Positions 36,822-46,730 of a stretch of DNA of 64,000 nucleotides are shown here, one piece after another. Every line of letters begins with the position of its first letter. Position 1 is the first letter of the stretch. The DNA comes from Azospirillum canadense. Its GTDB lineage: Bacteria; Pseudomonadota; Alphaproteobacteria; Azospirillales; Azospirillaceae. The translations under genes and the position numbers were made by a program. The notes under the pieces were generated by a model. That model made no database searches. It was given only the letters and a program-made list of their open reading frames with translations, and was not told the origin of the DNA. The stretch lies in the NCBI RefSeq assembly GCF_025961225.1, contig NZ_JAOQNG010000002.1:310001-374000 (forward strand), given 5' to 3'.

Positions 36822-37984
36822 TCCGCAGCGGCCTGCACGGCCCCGAGGCCCGACAGCAGGCTGTCGGCGATGTAGCGCTGGTCCTCCTCGGCCAGATAGG
36901 GGTGCATTGGCAGGCTCAGCACCGTGTCCATCAGCCGGTCGGTGACGGGGAGTGTCCCGCCTCCCGCTACGGGGTAATGCCGGTAGGCGCCCTGGCGGTG
37001 CAGCGGGCGGGCGTAGTAGACCGCCGACGGCACGCCATGCTCCTTCAACCGCGCCATAACCGCGTCGCGCGAGCCCGTGCGCAGCGTGTATTGCGCCCAG
37101 GCGGAGGTGCAGCCGGGCAACAGGACGGGCCGGGCCAGATCCGGCGGCAGCAGGGCATCGTAGCGGTCCGCCACCTGGGCGCGGGCCTCCAGCTCCCCGG
37201 CGAACAGCTCCAGCTTCTCGATCAGGATGACGGCCTGCAGGGTGTCCATGCGGCCGTTCAGGCCGAGCCGGACGTTGTCGTACTTGTCCGTCCCCTGCCC
37301 GTGCACGCGCAGTGATTTCAGGACGGCCGCGGTCTCGTCGTCGTCGGTGAAGATCGCCCCGCCGTCGCCGTAGCAGCCCAGCGGCTTGGCCGGGAAGAAA
37401 CTGGTGGTGGTAATGTCGCCGATGGTGCCGACGTGGCGGCCGCGGTACATGGCGCCGAAGGCCTGGGCCGCATCGCAGATCAGCCACAGCCCGTTCTCGC
37501 GCACGATCGGCTCGATGGCGTCGTAGTCGACGGCTTGGCCGAACAGGTCCACGGTGATGACGCCGGCCAGCGGCAGCCCCTGCTCCCGTGCGGTCAGGAC
37601 GGCAGCCTTCAGGCTGTCGGGGTCGAGGTTGAAGGTGTCCTCACGCACGTCGGCGAAGATCGGCACGCCGCCCAGCAGGCTGACCGCCTCGGCGGTCGCG
37701 CAGAAGGTGAAGCTGGGGACGATGACGGCCTCGCCGGGCTTCAGCCCCTTGGCCATCAGCGCCATGACGATGGCGTCGGTGCCGTTCGCGCAGGAGATGG
37801 TGTGGCGGGCGCCGCAGAAGGCGGAGAGCCGGCGTTCCAGCTCGGCCACCTCCGGCCCCATGATGTAGGCGCCGTGGTCCAGCACGCGCGCGAGGGCGGC
37901 GTCCAGCTTGGGGCGGATGCGCTTCTGCTGCTCGACCAGATCGATGAAGGCGATCGGGCGGCGCAGAGGAGTGGTGTCGGTCAT
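36818..37984 (-). CDS. DegT/DnrJ/EryC1 aminotransferase, WbpE/WlbC-like
   Basis: The 388-residue PLP enzyme has CANGTDAIVMALMAKGL, the [12 protein letters not shown] region LICDAAQAFGAMYRG, and the Schiff-base Lys in SFFPAKPLGCYGDGGA. It would transaminate a 3-keto UDP-sugar acid to the 3-amino form. The adjacent WbpB-WbpD fusion and WbpA-like genes make UDP-GlcNAc(3NH2)A the likely product. Start at 37984 follows a GGAAG stretch; a short hairpin separates it from the upstream gene. Confidence 0.9.
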   Translation of the reverse strand: MTDTTPLRRPIAFIDLVEQQKRIRPKLDAALARVLDHGAYIMGPEVAELERRLSAFCGARHTISCANGTDAIVMALMAKGLKPGEAVIVPSFTFCATAEAVSLLGGVPIFADVREDTFNLDPDSLKAAVLTAREQGLPLAGVITVDLFGQAVDYDAIEPIVRENGLWLICDAAQAFGAMYRGRHVGTIGDITTTSFFPAKPLGCYGDGGAIFTDDDETAAVLKSLRVHGQGTDKYDNVRLGLNGRMDTLQAVILIEKLELFAGELEARAQVADRYDALLPPDLARPVLLPGCTSAWAQYTLRTGSRDAVMARLKEHGVPSAVYYARPLHRQGAYRHYPVAGGGTLPVTDRLMDTVLSLPMHPYLAEEDQRYIADSLLSGLGAVQAAAE

Positions 37985-38009
37985 CCTTGTTCTTCCTTTT
38001 GGGTCTGTT

Positions 38010-38031
38010 CCCTCTCCCCAGGGGGAGAGGG
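38010..38031. repeat. Intercistronic hairpin between the fusion gene and the aminotransferase gene
   Basis: CCCTCTCCCC and GGGGAGAGGG form a perfect 10-base stem with a 2-base loop in the 58-base gap of an otherwise overlapping operon. It has the same core as the dispersed repeats. It may tune message stability or transcription past this point. Confidence 0.7.
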
Positions 38032-38042
38032 TTAATTGCCGG

Positions 38043-39713
38043 TCACGCGATTTTCGCTTCCTCGACGACCTCCACCAGACGGTTCGGGCCGTCGAGGCGG
38101 TAGCGGGTGCCGGTGCGCGGGCAGACCAGATCCGGGCCAAGCTTCTCGCCGGCGTGGCTCATCCAGCCGATGCGGCGGGCCGGGTTGCCGGCGACCAGCG
38201 CGTGAGGCGGCACGTCCTTGGTGACGACGGCGCCCGCCGCGACGAAGCTGTAGGCGCCCAGGCTGTGGCCGCAGACGATGGTGGCGTTGGCGCCGATGGT
38301 TGCGCCGCGGCCGACGGGGGTCGGGCGGAACTCGTCCTTGCGCTCGACCTCGGCGCGCGGGTTGTTGACGTTGGTGAAGACGCAGGACGGGCCGCAGAAG
38401 ACGCCGTCCTCAAGCGTCACACCGGCATAGAGGCTGACGTTGTTCTGGATCTTGCAGCGGTCGCCGACCGTCACGTTGGGGCCGATCACCACATTCTGCC
38501 CGATGGTGCAGTCGCGGCCGATCACCGTGTTCTTCAGGATGTGGCTGAAGTGCCAGATCTTCGTGCCCGCCCCGATCGCCGCCCCGTCGTCGACGCAGGC
38601 GGTTGCGTGCGCCGTGTAGGGAGGCGGGGGAGGAGCTGCCGCCGGCTCCGCCGTGGTGAGGTCCACCGCTGCGCCGGACTTCATGGAGCGCTGCGCGGCC
38701 TCCAGCACCGCCAGCACGCCGATGCCCTCGGTCACGTCGGTGCGCGGCTGCTTGCCGTCGCGCACGCAGTCGAGGAAATGCAGGCACTCCAGCCGCAGCG
38801 GCTCGGCCGGAAGCACCTCGATGGGGATGGCGTCTGCCTTGTTCGGCTCCGGCATGCCGTCTCGCCAGTCCACACGGTGCGGGTAGAGCATCAGCTTGCT
38901 CGCCCAGGGCTCGCCGTCGTTGAACACCGCCATGCCCGCGTCGCCGACGACGACCAGCTTCTGCTCCTTGACGGGGTGCAGCCAGGAAACGTGGATGTGC
39001 CCGCTGATCCCGTTGCGGAAGGTCATGTGCGTGGTCGTCAGGTCGGCGATGCCGGTGTAGAGGAAGCTGTGGCCGACCGCGTGGACGCGGTCTGGCGGCC
39101 CGCCGGTGAGCGCCAGGATCATCGAGATGTCGTGGGGCGCGAAGCTCCAGAACACGTTCTCGGTGTTGCGGAATTTGCCCAGGTTCAGCCGGTTCGAATA
39201 GACGTAGCGCAGCCGGCCGAGCCGCCCTTCCGCCACCATCTGCTTCAGCCGCAGGAAGGCCGGATGGTATTGCAGCAGGTGCCCGACCATCACGACGCGC
39301 CCGTGCGCCTCGGCGGCCCGGCGCACCATCGCGGCGTCCGTCTCGGCAAGCGCCAGCGGCTTCTCGACGAAGACGTGCTTGCCGGCCTCGATGGCGCGGA
39401 TCGCCAGGGCGGCGTGGGTTTCCGCCGGAGTGGCGAGCACCACCGCGTGGATGGCCGGGTCGGCCAGCACCGCCTCGAACGGCAGGGCCGGGACTTCGAA
39501 CTGCCGGGACAGCTCGTCGGCCCGCGTCGGCGAGGCTTCGGAGATGGCCGCCAGCGCGCCCAGCGCGTGGAAATTGCGCACCAGGTTGATGCCCCAGTAA
39601 CCGCAACCCACCACGGCCACGCGCACGGCCGGGCCCAGGGTGGAGTTTGGCACCGGTGCGACGTCGCTCTTCGGGGCGTCGTCTTTTTCGGCCTCTTTGG
39701 AGATGATCGTCAT
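38043..39713 (-). CDS. Fused UDP-sugar-acid 3-dehydrogenase (WbpB-like) and N-acetyltransferase (WbpD-like)
   Basis: The 556-residue protein joins two enzymes. Residues ~28-345 are a Gfo/Idh/MocA oxidoreductase with [16 protein letters not shown] and the EKPLAL motif. A Pro/Ala linker (~350-362) leads to residues ~363-556, a left-handed beta-helix acyltransferase with hexapeptide repeats ([26 protein letters not shown]) and a C-terminal zinc-ribbon-like [11 protein letters not shown]. WbpB oxidises UDP-GlcNAcA at C3 and WbpD acetylates the 3-amine after WbpE. Fusion would bring the first and last steps together. Confidence 0.9.
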   Translation of the reverse strand: MTIISKEAEKDDAPKSDVAPVPNSTLGPAVRVAVVGCGYWGINLVRNFHALGALAAISEASPTRADELSRQFEVPALPFEAVLADPAIHAVVLATPAETHAALAIRAIEAGKHVFVEKPLALAETDAAMVRRAAEAHGRVVMVGHLLQYHPAFLRLKQMVAEGRLGRLRYVYSNRLNLGKFRNTENVFWSFAPHDISMILALTGGPPDRVHAVGHSFLYTGIADLTTTHMTFRNGISGHIHVSWLHPVKEQKLVVVGDAGMAVFNDGEPWASKLMLYPHRVDWRDGMPEPNKADAIPIEVLPAEPLRLECLHFLDCVRDGKQPRTDVTEGIGVLAVLEAAQRSMKSGAAVDLTTAEPAAAPPPPPYTAHATACVDDGAAIGAGTKIWHFSHILKNTVIGRDCTIGQNVVIGPNVTVGDRCKIQNNVSLYAGVTLEDGVFCGPSCVFTNVNNPRAEVERKDEFRPTPVGRGATIGANATIVCGHSLGAYSFVAAGAVVTKDVPPHALVAGNPARRIGWMSHAGEKLGPDLVCPRTGTRYRLDGPNRLVEVVEEAKIA

Positions 39714-41149
39714 GCCTTGGCCACCACGTTCGCGAAATCGGAATGGAGCCCCAGCGCGCCGACGGTGTTGCGGGTGTCGATCACCAGCTTGGAGAAGCGC
39801 AGGAGCTTGACGTAGTCGACGTTGTCGTGATCGGTGACGATCACCGCCGCGTCGTAGCGGGCGAGCGCGTAATCCTCGAACGGGATGCACGCCTTGCCGG
39901 CGAGCGACGCGTGCTGGCGCGTCGGCGGGATGACCGCGAAATGGGGGTCGTAATAGTCGACCTTCGCGCCGGCCCGGTCGAAAAGCTCCATGACCGTCAG
40001 GGCGGGGCTTTCGCGCATGTCGGACACGTTCTTCTTGTAGGCGATGCCCATCACCAGGATGCGCGCGCCGGACAGGCCCTTGTGGAAGCGCCGGTCAAGC
40101 TCGTCGCGGGTGCGGTTGAGCACATAGGCCGGCATGCCGTTGTTGACCTCGCCCGCCAGCTCGATGAAATGCGTGGCGACGCCGAGTTCCCGCGCCTTCC
40201 AGGTCAGGTAGAAGGGATCGATCGGGATGCAGTGCCCGCCCAAGCCGGGGCCGGGGTAGAAGGGCATGTAGCCGAATGGCTTGGTCTTCGCGGCCTCGAT
40301 CACTTCCCAGATGTCGATGCCCATGCGGTCGTAGACGATCTTCAGCTCGTTCACGAGCGCGATGTTGACGGAGCGGAAGATGTTTTCCGTCAGCTTCACC
40401 GCCTCCGCCGTTTCCGGCGAGGACACGGGCACCGTCTTGACGAACTGGTCGTAGAGCGCGGTGGCCAGCGCCAGCGCCGCCTCCCCATCGCCGGACACCA
40501 CCTTGGGGATGCGCGCCGTCTCGAACTGGGCGTTGCCGGGGTCCTCGCGCTCCGGCGAATAGGCGAGGAAGAAGTCCTCGCCGGAGCGCAGGCCGCCGGC
40601 CTCCAGGATCGGCCGCATGACCTCGCGCGTGGTGCCGGGGTAGGTCGTCGATTCCAGCACGACCAGCTGGCCGGGGCGGAGATGCCGGGCGATGACCCGC
40701 GTCGTCTCCTCCACGAAGGACAGGTCGGGCTCGTGGTGGGGGCCCAGCGGGGTCGGCACGCAGATGAGGATGGCGTCGGCCTGCTCGAAACAGGCGCTGT
40801 CCACCGACGCGGCGAAGCGGGCGTCGGCAACCACCTGGCCGATGCGGTCGTCGCCGATGTGGCTGAGCGGGCTGCGGCCGGCGTTCAGGCGGGCGACGGT
40901 CGCGGCGTCGATGTCGTAGCCGAGGACGTGGAAGCCGGCCTCGCAGGCGGCGAGCGACAGGGGAAGGCCGACGTAGCCGAGCCCGACCACCGCAACGGTC
41001 GCGGTCCGCTCCTGGTAGCGCGCCAGCAAAGCCCCGACATCCGGGCGCCCGGCGTGTGCCGCCCGGCTCGACGTCGCGGGATCGGCGATCAGCCGCGCGG
41101 CCGCCCCGTCGTCAAGCGCCTTCAACGCTGTGCTGTCGATCTGGTGCAT
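39710..41149 (-). CDS. wbpA: UDP-N-acetylglucosamine 6-dehydrogenase (WbpA-like)
   Basis: The 479-residue enzyme oxidises UDP-GlcNAc to UDP-GlcNAcA. It has [21 protein letters not shown] (~53), [31 protein letters not shown], and the catalytic Cys in [11 protein letters not shown] (~302). This GGHCIP form and the length fit the WbpA/WbpO group better than UDP-glucose dehydrogenase. The N-terminal ~50 residues are extra and low in structure. The gene overlaps the fusion gene start by four bases and heads the WbpA-BD-E set. Confidence 0.88.
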   Translation of the reverse strand: MHQIDSTALKALDDGAAARLIADPATSSRAAHAGRPDVGALLARYQERTATVAVVGLGYVGLPLSLAACEAGFHVLGYDIDAATVARLNAGRSPLSHIGDDRIGQVVADARFAASVDSACFEQADAILICVPTPLGPHHEPDLSFVEETTRVIARHLRPGQLVVLESTTYPGTTREVMRPILEAGGLRSGEDFFLAYSPEREDPGNAQFETARIPKVVSGDGEAALALATALYDQFVKTVPVSSPETAEAVKLTENIFRSVNIALVNELKIVYDRMGIDIWEVIEAAKTKPFGYMPFYPGPGLGGHCIPIDPFYLTWKARELGVATHFIELAGEVNNGMPAYVLNRTRDELDRRFHKGLSGARILVMGIAYKKNVSDMRESPALTVMELFDRAGAKVDYYDPHFAVIPPTRQHASLAGKACIPFEDYALARYDAAVIVTDHDNVDYVKLLRFSKLVIDTRNTVGALGLHSDFANVVAKA

Positions 41150-41235
41150 GTGACGTTTCCCTGCGCTGGGATCCGCCGGGCGCGCCGGCGGCATTGGTTG
41201 CGTTTTTGTTTTGCGGCGCTTTCGATTGCGCCACT

Positions 41236-41247
41236 ATCTTATCTTAT
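41236..41247. promoter_or_regulatory. Tandem ATCTTA repeat upstream of the wbpA-like gene
   Basis: ATCTTATCTTAT lies in the 149-base gap between the sugar transferase stop and the wbpA-like start, and is strikingly AT-rich. It shares the TCTTA core with other intergenic sites in this locus. A promoter or regulator site for the downstream genes is likely. Confidence 0.4.
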
Positions 41248-41298
41248 TGATCGGGCCGGTTCCGGATGGAAAAGGAGAAGTCCGGCGCCCGCGTGGGG

Positions 41299-42024
41299 CT
41301 AGTCCCGAATGGACGCCCGGCTTTCCGGCTTGCGCCCCTCCGGCTTGCGGAAGCGGTCCAGCGGGGAGCCCGCCGGCAGGCCGACGCCGAAGACCGCCAA
41401 AAGCCCGCGGACCACCCACAGGGCGTCCTGCGCCAGGGTGCGCCGCGGGAAATAGTGCAGGTCGGCCCGCGCCTTCGCCGGAAACAGCACGGTGACGTAG
41501 AATTCGTGCGGGTCGGCGTTGGCGGGGAACAGCGCGCCCTCGTTGCGGAAATACACCTGGTTGGGGCCGAAGATGCCCGGCCGGTGGTCGAGCACGGCGC
41601 GGTACCCGCCCTGGAAGCAGTCCGCGAAGTCCAGCGTCTCCGGTCGCGGGCCGACGATCGCCATGTCCCCTTTCAGCACGTTCCAGAGCTGGGGCACCTC
41701 GTCGATCTTCGTGCGCTCCAGGAAGCGGCCGACGCGGGTCATGCGCTCGTCGTTCTTCAGCGTCACCGCCCGCCCACCGGAGCCGTCGCGGAATTTCCGG
41801 AATTTGTAGAGGCGGAAAAGACGACCATGCTGCCCCAGCCGCGGCTGCGAAAAGAAAACCGGGCCGGCCGAGTCGAGCTTGATGGCGATGATGACCGGGA
41901 TCAGGACCGGCAGGAAGCACAGGATGCCGGCCAGCGCGGTCACGATGTCGAACGCCCGGCGCACGGCCGCCTCCGGGCTGAGGGCGGCCGCCGGCCCTTC
42001 GCGGAATTGGGACTCGCTGGTCAT
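41299..42024 (-). CDS. Undecaprenyl-phosphate sugar phosphotransferase (initiating bacterial sugar transferase)
   Basis: The 241-residue membrane enzyme starts the repeat unit by moving sugar-1-phosphate to undecaprenyl phosphate. It has one re-entrant helix (~28-50) followed by the PF02397 catalytic part. LYKFRKFRD replaces the usual FKFRSM, and ERTKIDEVPQLWNVLKGDMA and VGPRPE follow. It lacks the long N-terminal multi-helix domain of WbaP/WcaJ, so it is the short PglC-like type. The ATG overlaps the stop of the upstream aminotransferase gene. Confidence 0.9.
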   Translation of the reverse strand: MTSESQFREGPAAALSPEAAVRRAFDIVTALAGILCFLPVLIPVIIAIKLDSAGPVFFSQPRLGQHGRLFRLYKFRKFRDGSGGRAVTLKNDERMTRVGRFLERTKIDEVPQLWNVLKGDMAIVGPRPETLDFADCFQGGYRAVLDHRPGIFGPNQVYFRNEGALFPANADPHEFYVTVLFPAKARADLHYFPRRTLAQDALWVVRGLLAVFGVGLPAGSPLDRFRKPEGRKPESRASIRD

Positions 42025-43172
42025 TCCGACCCCTCCAGTTCCGCCACGCCTCGGACGTCCGCCCTGGAAAGCGCACGGACCAGCGCCTGAACCACCGTTT
42101 CCACCTGCGCGTCCTCCATCCTGGGATGCAGCGGCAGGGTCAGCTCGCGCCGGGCGAACGCCTCGGTCAGCGGCAGCGCGACACCCGGGCAACGTTCCCG
42201 GTACAGGGTGAAGAGGTGCACCGGCGCGTAATGGACGCTGGTCTGGATGCCGTCCGCGCGCAGGGCGTCCATCACGGCCTCCCGGTCGATCTCCGGCGGG
42301 AGCAGGACCGGCAGGATGTGGTTGGAGGACGCCTGGGCGTCGGCGAAGGGCATGAGCACATCCGGGCACTCGCTCCGCAATCGCTCGCGATAAAGCTCGG
42401 TGAGCGCCCGCCGCCGGGCGTTCCAGGCCGGCAGCTTGCCGAGTTGGACCAGACCGACCGCGGCGCGCAGCTCGTCCATCCGGTGGTTGTAGCCGAGCAT
42501 CGTGACGTCGTAGCCCTGGGCGTGCCCGGTTAGGCGCTGGCGCGTGCTGCTGGTCATGCCATGGCCGCGCAGCCGGCGGATGCGTTCCAGCACGTCGGGA
42601 TCGCGGGCGAAGACCATGCCTCCTTCGGCAGTGGTCATGTTCTTGTTGCCGTAGAAGCTGAAGACGCCGGCGTCGCCGATCGCCCCGGCGCCCTCGGCCC
42701 CGGCGGCGTGCGCCGCATCTTCGATCAGGCGCAGGTTGTGCGCGGCGGCGAAGGCGCGCCAGACGTCGGGATCGGGCAGAGCGCCGGCGTAGTCCACCAG
42801 GATCACCGCCTTGGTGCGGGCGGTGCGCTTGGCCTCGGCGTCAGTGAGCGACATCAGCGGCCGGTCGAGCGCGTCGATGTCCACGAAGACCGGCGTCGCG
42901 CCGGCGTGCAGCACGGCGTTGGCGGTGGCGACGAAGGTCATCGCCGGCACCAGCACCTCGTCCCCCGGCCCGATGCCGAGGCTTTCCAGCACGAGGTGAA
43001 GGCCCGCGGTGCAGGACCCCACGGCCACGGCGTCGTCGACACCGTGCGCGGCGGCGAACGCCTTCTCAAAAGCGGCCACGCGGTCGCCCATGGTGATCCA
43101 GCCGCTGTCGATGACGGCCGCAAGGGCGGCCTTTTCCTCCTCACCGAGGGTCGGCTCGGCTACCAGAAGCAT
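42021..43172 (-). CDS. DegT/DnrJ/EryC1 sugar aminotransferase
   Basis: The 383-residue PLP enzyme has SCTAGLHLVLESLGIGPGDE, LIEDAAHAAGAE (PLP-Asp) and the Schiff-base Lys in FSFYGNKNMTTAEGG. It would aminate a keto NDP-sugar, giving a 4-amino or 3-amino sugar. It differs from the aminotransferase at 36818-37984, implying two different amino sugars in the polymer. Its keto substrate could come from the epimerase/dehydratase, but this is inference. It lies 55 bases downstream of the nucleotidyltransferase gene. Confidence 0.9.
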   Translation of the reverse strand: MLLVAEPTLGEEEKAALAAVIDSGWITMGDRVAAFEKAFAAAHGVDDAVAVGSCTAGLHLVLESLGIGPGDEVLVPAMTFVATANAVLHAGATPVFVDIDALDRPLMSLTDAEAKRTARTKAVILVDYAGALPDPDVWRAFAAAHNLRLIEDAAHAAGAEGAGAIGDAGVFSFYGNKNMTTAEGGMVFARDPDVLERIRRLRGHGMTSSTRQRLTGHAQGYDVTMLGYNHRMDELRAAVGLVQLGKLPAWNARRRALTELYRERLRSECPDVLMPFADAQASSNHILPVLLPPEIDREAVMDALRADGIQTSVHYAPVHLFTLYRERCPGVALPLTEAFARRELTLPLHPRMEDAQVETVVQALVRALSRADVRGVAELEGSE

Positions 43173-43227
43173 GATGGTCTTCTCCGCAGGCCAGCAAAAT
43201 TCAGGTCAGGCATGATTGGACGCGCCA

Positions 43228-43950
43228 TTACGCGACCACGCGCGTCTCGTAGGCCGCCGGCCACTGCTCGTCCCAGGCCATCTCCTGCACCTTCTGGAAG
43301 TCCTCGACCCGCCCGATGTCGAGCCACAGGCCGCCGTGCTGGAAGGTGCTGACCGGTTCCTGCGCGGCCAGCATGGCGTGCATCAGGTTGTCGAAGCCGA
43401 AGGCGACTCCGTCGGGGATGTAGGACAGGATGTCTGGCTCCATGCAGTAGACGCCCATGCTGACGAGGTGGGTCAGGGTGGGCTTTTCCTGGAAGCGGAC
43501 GACCCGATTGCCTTTTTCCTCGATGATGCCGAAGTCGGTCTGGATGGTGCGGCTGGCCGTCGCGATGGTCAGCATCGTCTCCTGCCGGCGGTGGAAATCG
43601 GCCAGGGCTGCGATGTTCAGGTCGGTCAGCACGTCGCCGTTGATGACCAGGAAGGTCTCGTCCAGCTCTTCCCGCAGCAGGCGCAGCGCGCCGACGGTGC
43701 CGAGCGGCTCCAGCTCTTCGGTGTAGCGGATGCGCAGGCCCCACTGCCGCCCGTCGCCGCAGACCGTGCGGATCAGGTGGCCCAGGTAGCCGGTGGTGAT
43801 GAACACCTCCTGCACGCCGTTGCGGCGCAGCCACTTCAGCAGCAGTTCCAGGACCGGCTTCGATCCGACGGGCATGAGGGGTTTCGGCAGGACCATGGTG
43901 TAGGGTCGCAGCCGCATTCCCTTGCCACCGCATTGAATGACACCCTTCAT
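43228..43950 (-). CDS. NDP-sugar pyrophosphorylase (nucleotidyltransferase)
   Basis: The 240-residue protein has the N-terminal signature VIQCGGKGMRLRPYTMVLPK and PLMPVGSKP. LVINGDVLTDLN carries the metal-binding Asp, and FQEKPTLTHLVSMGVY matches the sugar-binding part. It activates a sugar-1-phosphate with NTP. The first residues read QCGGKG where AGGKGTR is usual. Length matches single-domain RmlA/ManC-like catalytic cores. It is the first gene of the long minus-strand operon. Confidence 0.9.
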   Translation of the reverse strand: MKGVIQCGGKGMRLRPYTMVLPKPLMPVGSKPVLELLLKWLRRNGVQEVFITTGYLGHLIRTVCGDGRQWGLRIRYTEELEPLGTVGALRLLREELDETFLVINGDVLTDLNIAALADFHRRQETMLTIATASRTIQTDFGIIEEKGNRVVRFQEKPTLTHLVSMGVYCMEPDILSYIPDGVAFGFDNLMHAMLAAQEPVSTFQHGGLWLDIGRVEDFQKVQEMAWDEQWPAAYETRVVA

Positions 43951-44440
43951 TCCTCCCCTCCTCCTGTGCCGTGATCCGGTCGTTGTCGTGAGCGACCCGT
44001 CCGGGAGAGAGCCGCCTGTGGTCGCCGCATGCGGCCGGGTCGGCGATGCCGCGCCCCGGCGACGCCACGAGGCGTCTTACCGTCATGCTTTCTTATGCTA
44101 TCGATAACGGGCGGTGTAAACACGCTCGCTGGATGTAAGCATAAGGCGCGATAGGATGAGGGATGGGTCGCGTTTTCGCAGTGCAGAACGCGGAAAGAAA
44201 GTGGCAGGAGGGCGCTCCCAGGGCCCATGCCATACCCCGCTTTAGGGCGGCGCTGCGTCCCGGACGTAACCTGTTTTTTCGCTTTCGGTTCATTTTCTTG
44301 CGTCTTACTCTCCAAAAACCGGCGAAAACGTGGAATCGGCCTGGCATTAAGTCGGGGCGCCCTCCCTGGCGCGCGATTCCGCCGATAAGAAAAGACGATG
44401 GCCGGCACCGTGCCTTCCATGACGGGGAAAGAGAAAGCCA
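43951..44440. promoter_or_regulatory. 490-base divergent regulatory region of the polysaccharide locus
   Basis: This gap separates the long minus-strand operon from the autokinase gene. It holds TCTTACCGT at 44075, GCTTTCTTATGC at 44087-44098, a GCATAAGGCGCGAT stretch near 44140 and TCTTAC at 44303. No open frame looks like a gene. Promoters for both directions are expected here; exact -35/-10 pairs were not convincing. Confidence 0.5.
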
Positions 44441-46720
44441 ATGGATCAGTTCGAGATCGTGCCCGCAGGCGTCCGCGATCCGGCGCCCTATGTGGTCCAG
44501 GACGCCGACGGCCCGGGTGGGGGTGGCGAGATCGACACCGTGGCGGCGCTGAAACGCCGGAAGGGTCTGATCGCGCTCGTGGTCGCGGGCGTCGCCCTGC
44601 TGGCCTTCCTGGTGACCCGCCTCATGACGCCGCTCTACGAGGCGGAGGCCGGCATCATGTTCAAGCCGCACGAGCTGACGCCCATGGGCACGCCGACCCA
44701 GATCGGGACGATGCTTCCGTCGGAGGAGACGGCGCGCAAGAACGAGATCGCCGTGATCCGCTCCCGCGAGCTGGCCGACGCCGTGGTGACCCGCCTCCAA
44801 CTCGACCAGTTGCCGGAGTTCAACCCGGCCCTGCGGCCGCCCTCGCAGATCGACCATCTGCTGGACACGGCGCGCACGACGATCGCGTCCTGGGCCGAAC
44901 GGCTTCCCGACGAGATCGCCGCCCCGATCGCCGCCCTGACGCTGAAGCAGCCTGAGAACTGGACGCCCGACCGCATCCGCAACGAGGTGATCGAGCGATT
45001 CCAGCGCCGGCTGGAAACCTCCTCCGCCGACGCGTCGCGAGTCGTGGGCATCCGGTTCTATTCGGAGGACGCACAGCGCTCCACCCTGGTCGCCAACACG
45101 ATCGCGGAGACCTTCATCGACCGGAAGCGCGCCCGCGACCTGGCCGGGGCGGAGGCGCTCGTCGCCAACCTGACGCAGGAAATCGGCACACTGAACCACG
45201 ACATCCAGGACTCGGAACGCAAGGTCGACGAGCGGAAGCTGTCGCTGGGCCTGTCCGCCAACGGCACCCGGGCGCTGGAGGAACGGCTGGCCGAGTTGAG
45301 CCGCCAACTGATGGGCGCCACCGCCGAACGCGTGCGGGCGGAGGCGCAGTTCGCCGAAGCGCAGCAGGTTCGCAATTCCGGCGACCTTCAGGCGGCGGCG
45401 CAGGTGCTCGGCTCGTCCCTGATCCAGCGCTTGCAGGAAGCGCAGGCGATGGCGACCGCTCGCGCCGGGCAGCTGGCGCTGCGCTACCAGGAAAACCACC
45501 CCCAGATGCAGGCCGCCCGGCAGGAACTGCGCGACATCCGCGCCAAGCTGGGTGAGGAGATGAACAAGATCCAAACCGCACGCCTGAACGCCGTCGCCAT
45601 CGGCAAGGCGACCGAGGCCGGGCTGCACCGCCAAGTGGACGAGCTGAAGGCCCAGATGACCAAGGCCAACGCCGCCCAGGTGGACGTCGGCATCATGGAG
45701 CGCGAGGTGGAGGCCAAGCGGGCGCTGATGCCGCAGCTGACCGCGCGGCTCAACAGCGTCAACGCGCAGATCGACTACATGAAGAACCGCGGCGCCGACA
45801 CCGAGGTGCTATCCCAGGCGGTGGTGCCGCGCCGCGCCAGCTACCCGCCGACCCTGGCGATCATGGCGACGGCCGTGATCATGGCCGCGGGCGGCGGCGG
45901 CATCCTGGCCGTCATGCTGGAACGCGCCGACAACACGATCCAGAGCACGTCGCAGCTGCGCCGCATGACCCCGCTGCGCGTCATCGGCACCCTGCCGGTG
46001 GTTCGCCGGCGCCGCCGGCGCGGTCCCCCGGCCGCGGAAGTGCTGAACGGCGGCGACACCTCCTTCCAGGAGCATCTGCGCACCATCGCGCTCCGCTCCG
46101 GCGTGTGCGGGCCGGCCTCGGCGAAGGTGATGCTGATCACCTCGGCCGTGTCGGGCGAGGGCAAGAGCAGCACGGCCTCCTCGCTCGCCCGCATGCTGTC
46201 GCTGTCCGGCCGGCGGACGATCATCGTGGACGCCGACCTGCGCGCGCCGGTGCTCCACCGCATCTTCGGGCTCCAGCGCGGGCCGGGACTCGCCGAATGC
46301 ATCGAGGAGGGACTCGGGCTGGAGGAGGTGATCCAGCGCGACGAGGCGACCGGCACGCATGTCATCGCCGCCGGACAGGCCCGTGGGGCTTCGTCCGACG
46401 TGCTGCAATCGCGCCGTATGCAGGATTTGGTCGGGGAGCTGGCGCTCCACTACGACAACGTCATCATCGACTCGCCGCCGGTCCTGGCGGTCTACGACTC
46501 CAACATCCTGGCGCGGCTGGTCGACCGGACGCTGATGATCGTCCGCTGGCGGTCGACCCATTCCTCGACGCTGGCGACGGCCCTGCAGCGGCTGTCCGAC
46601 GACAATGTCCCCGTGGACGGCATCGTTCTGTCGCAGGTGGACGGGCGCAAGTACAGCGTCTACGGCTACCCCGACTCGGAGGTCTTTTCTCCGGGCTTCC
46701 GCAAATACTACCAGAACTAA
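44441..46720 (+). CDS. Polysaccharide co-polymerase with tyrosine autokinase domain (Wzc/ExoP-like)
   Basis: The 759-residue inner-membrane protein has helix 1 at ~43-61, a large periplasmic Wzz and coiled-coil region (~70-460), and helix 2 at ~470-495. A cytosolic BY-kinase follows with Walker A SAVSGEGKSST (~565), Walker A' VDADLRAP and Walker B NVIIDSPPVL. The C-terminus carries a small Tyr cluster (YSVYGYPD...KYYQN) likely to be autophosphorylated. It would control chain length and export with an outer-membrane Wza-like channel not seen here. Confidence 0.92.
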   Translation: MDQFEIVPAGVRDPAPYVVQDADGPGGGGEIDTVAALKRRKGLIALVVAGVALLAFLVTRLMTPLYEAEAGIMFKPHELTPMGTPTQIGTMLPSEETARKNEIAVIRSRELADAVVTRLQLDQLPEFNPALRPPSQIDHLLDTARTTIASWAERLPDEIAAPIAALTLKQPENWTPDRIRNEVIERFQRRLETSSADASRVVGIRFYSEDAQRSTLVANTIAETFIDRKRARDLAGAEALVANLTQEIGTLNHDIQDSERKVDERKLSLGLSANGTRALEERLAELSRQLMGATAERVRAEAQFAEAQQVRNSGDLQAAAQVLGSSLIQRLQEAQAMATARAGQLALRYQENHPQMQAARQELRDIRAKLGEEMNKIQTARLNAVAIGKATEAGLHRQVDELKAQMTKANAAQVDVGIMEREVEAKRALMPQLTARLNSVNAQIDYMKNRGADTEVLSQAVVPRRASYPPTLAIMATAVIMAAGGGGILAVMLERADNTIQSTSQLRRMTPLRVIGTLPVVRRRRRRGPPAAEVLNGGDTSFQEHLRTIALRSGVCGPASAKVMLITSAVSGEGKSSTASSLARMLSLSGRRTIIVDADLRAPVLHRIFGLQRGPGLAECIEEGLGLEEVIQRDEATGTHVIAAGQARGASSDVLQSRRMQDLVGELALHYDNVIIDSPPVLAVYDSNILARLVDRTLMIVRWRSTHSSTLATALQRLSDDNVPVDGIVLSQVDGRKYSVYGYPDSEVFSPGFRKYYQN

Positions 46721-46730
46721 GGGTCCGCGG

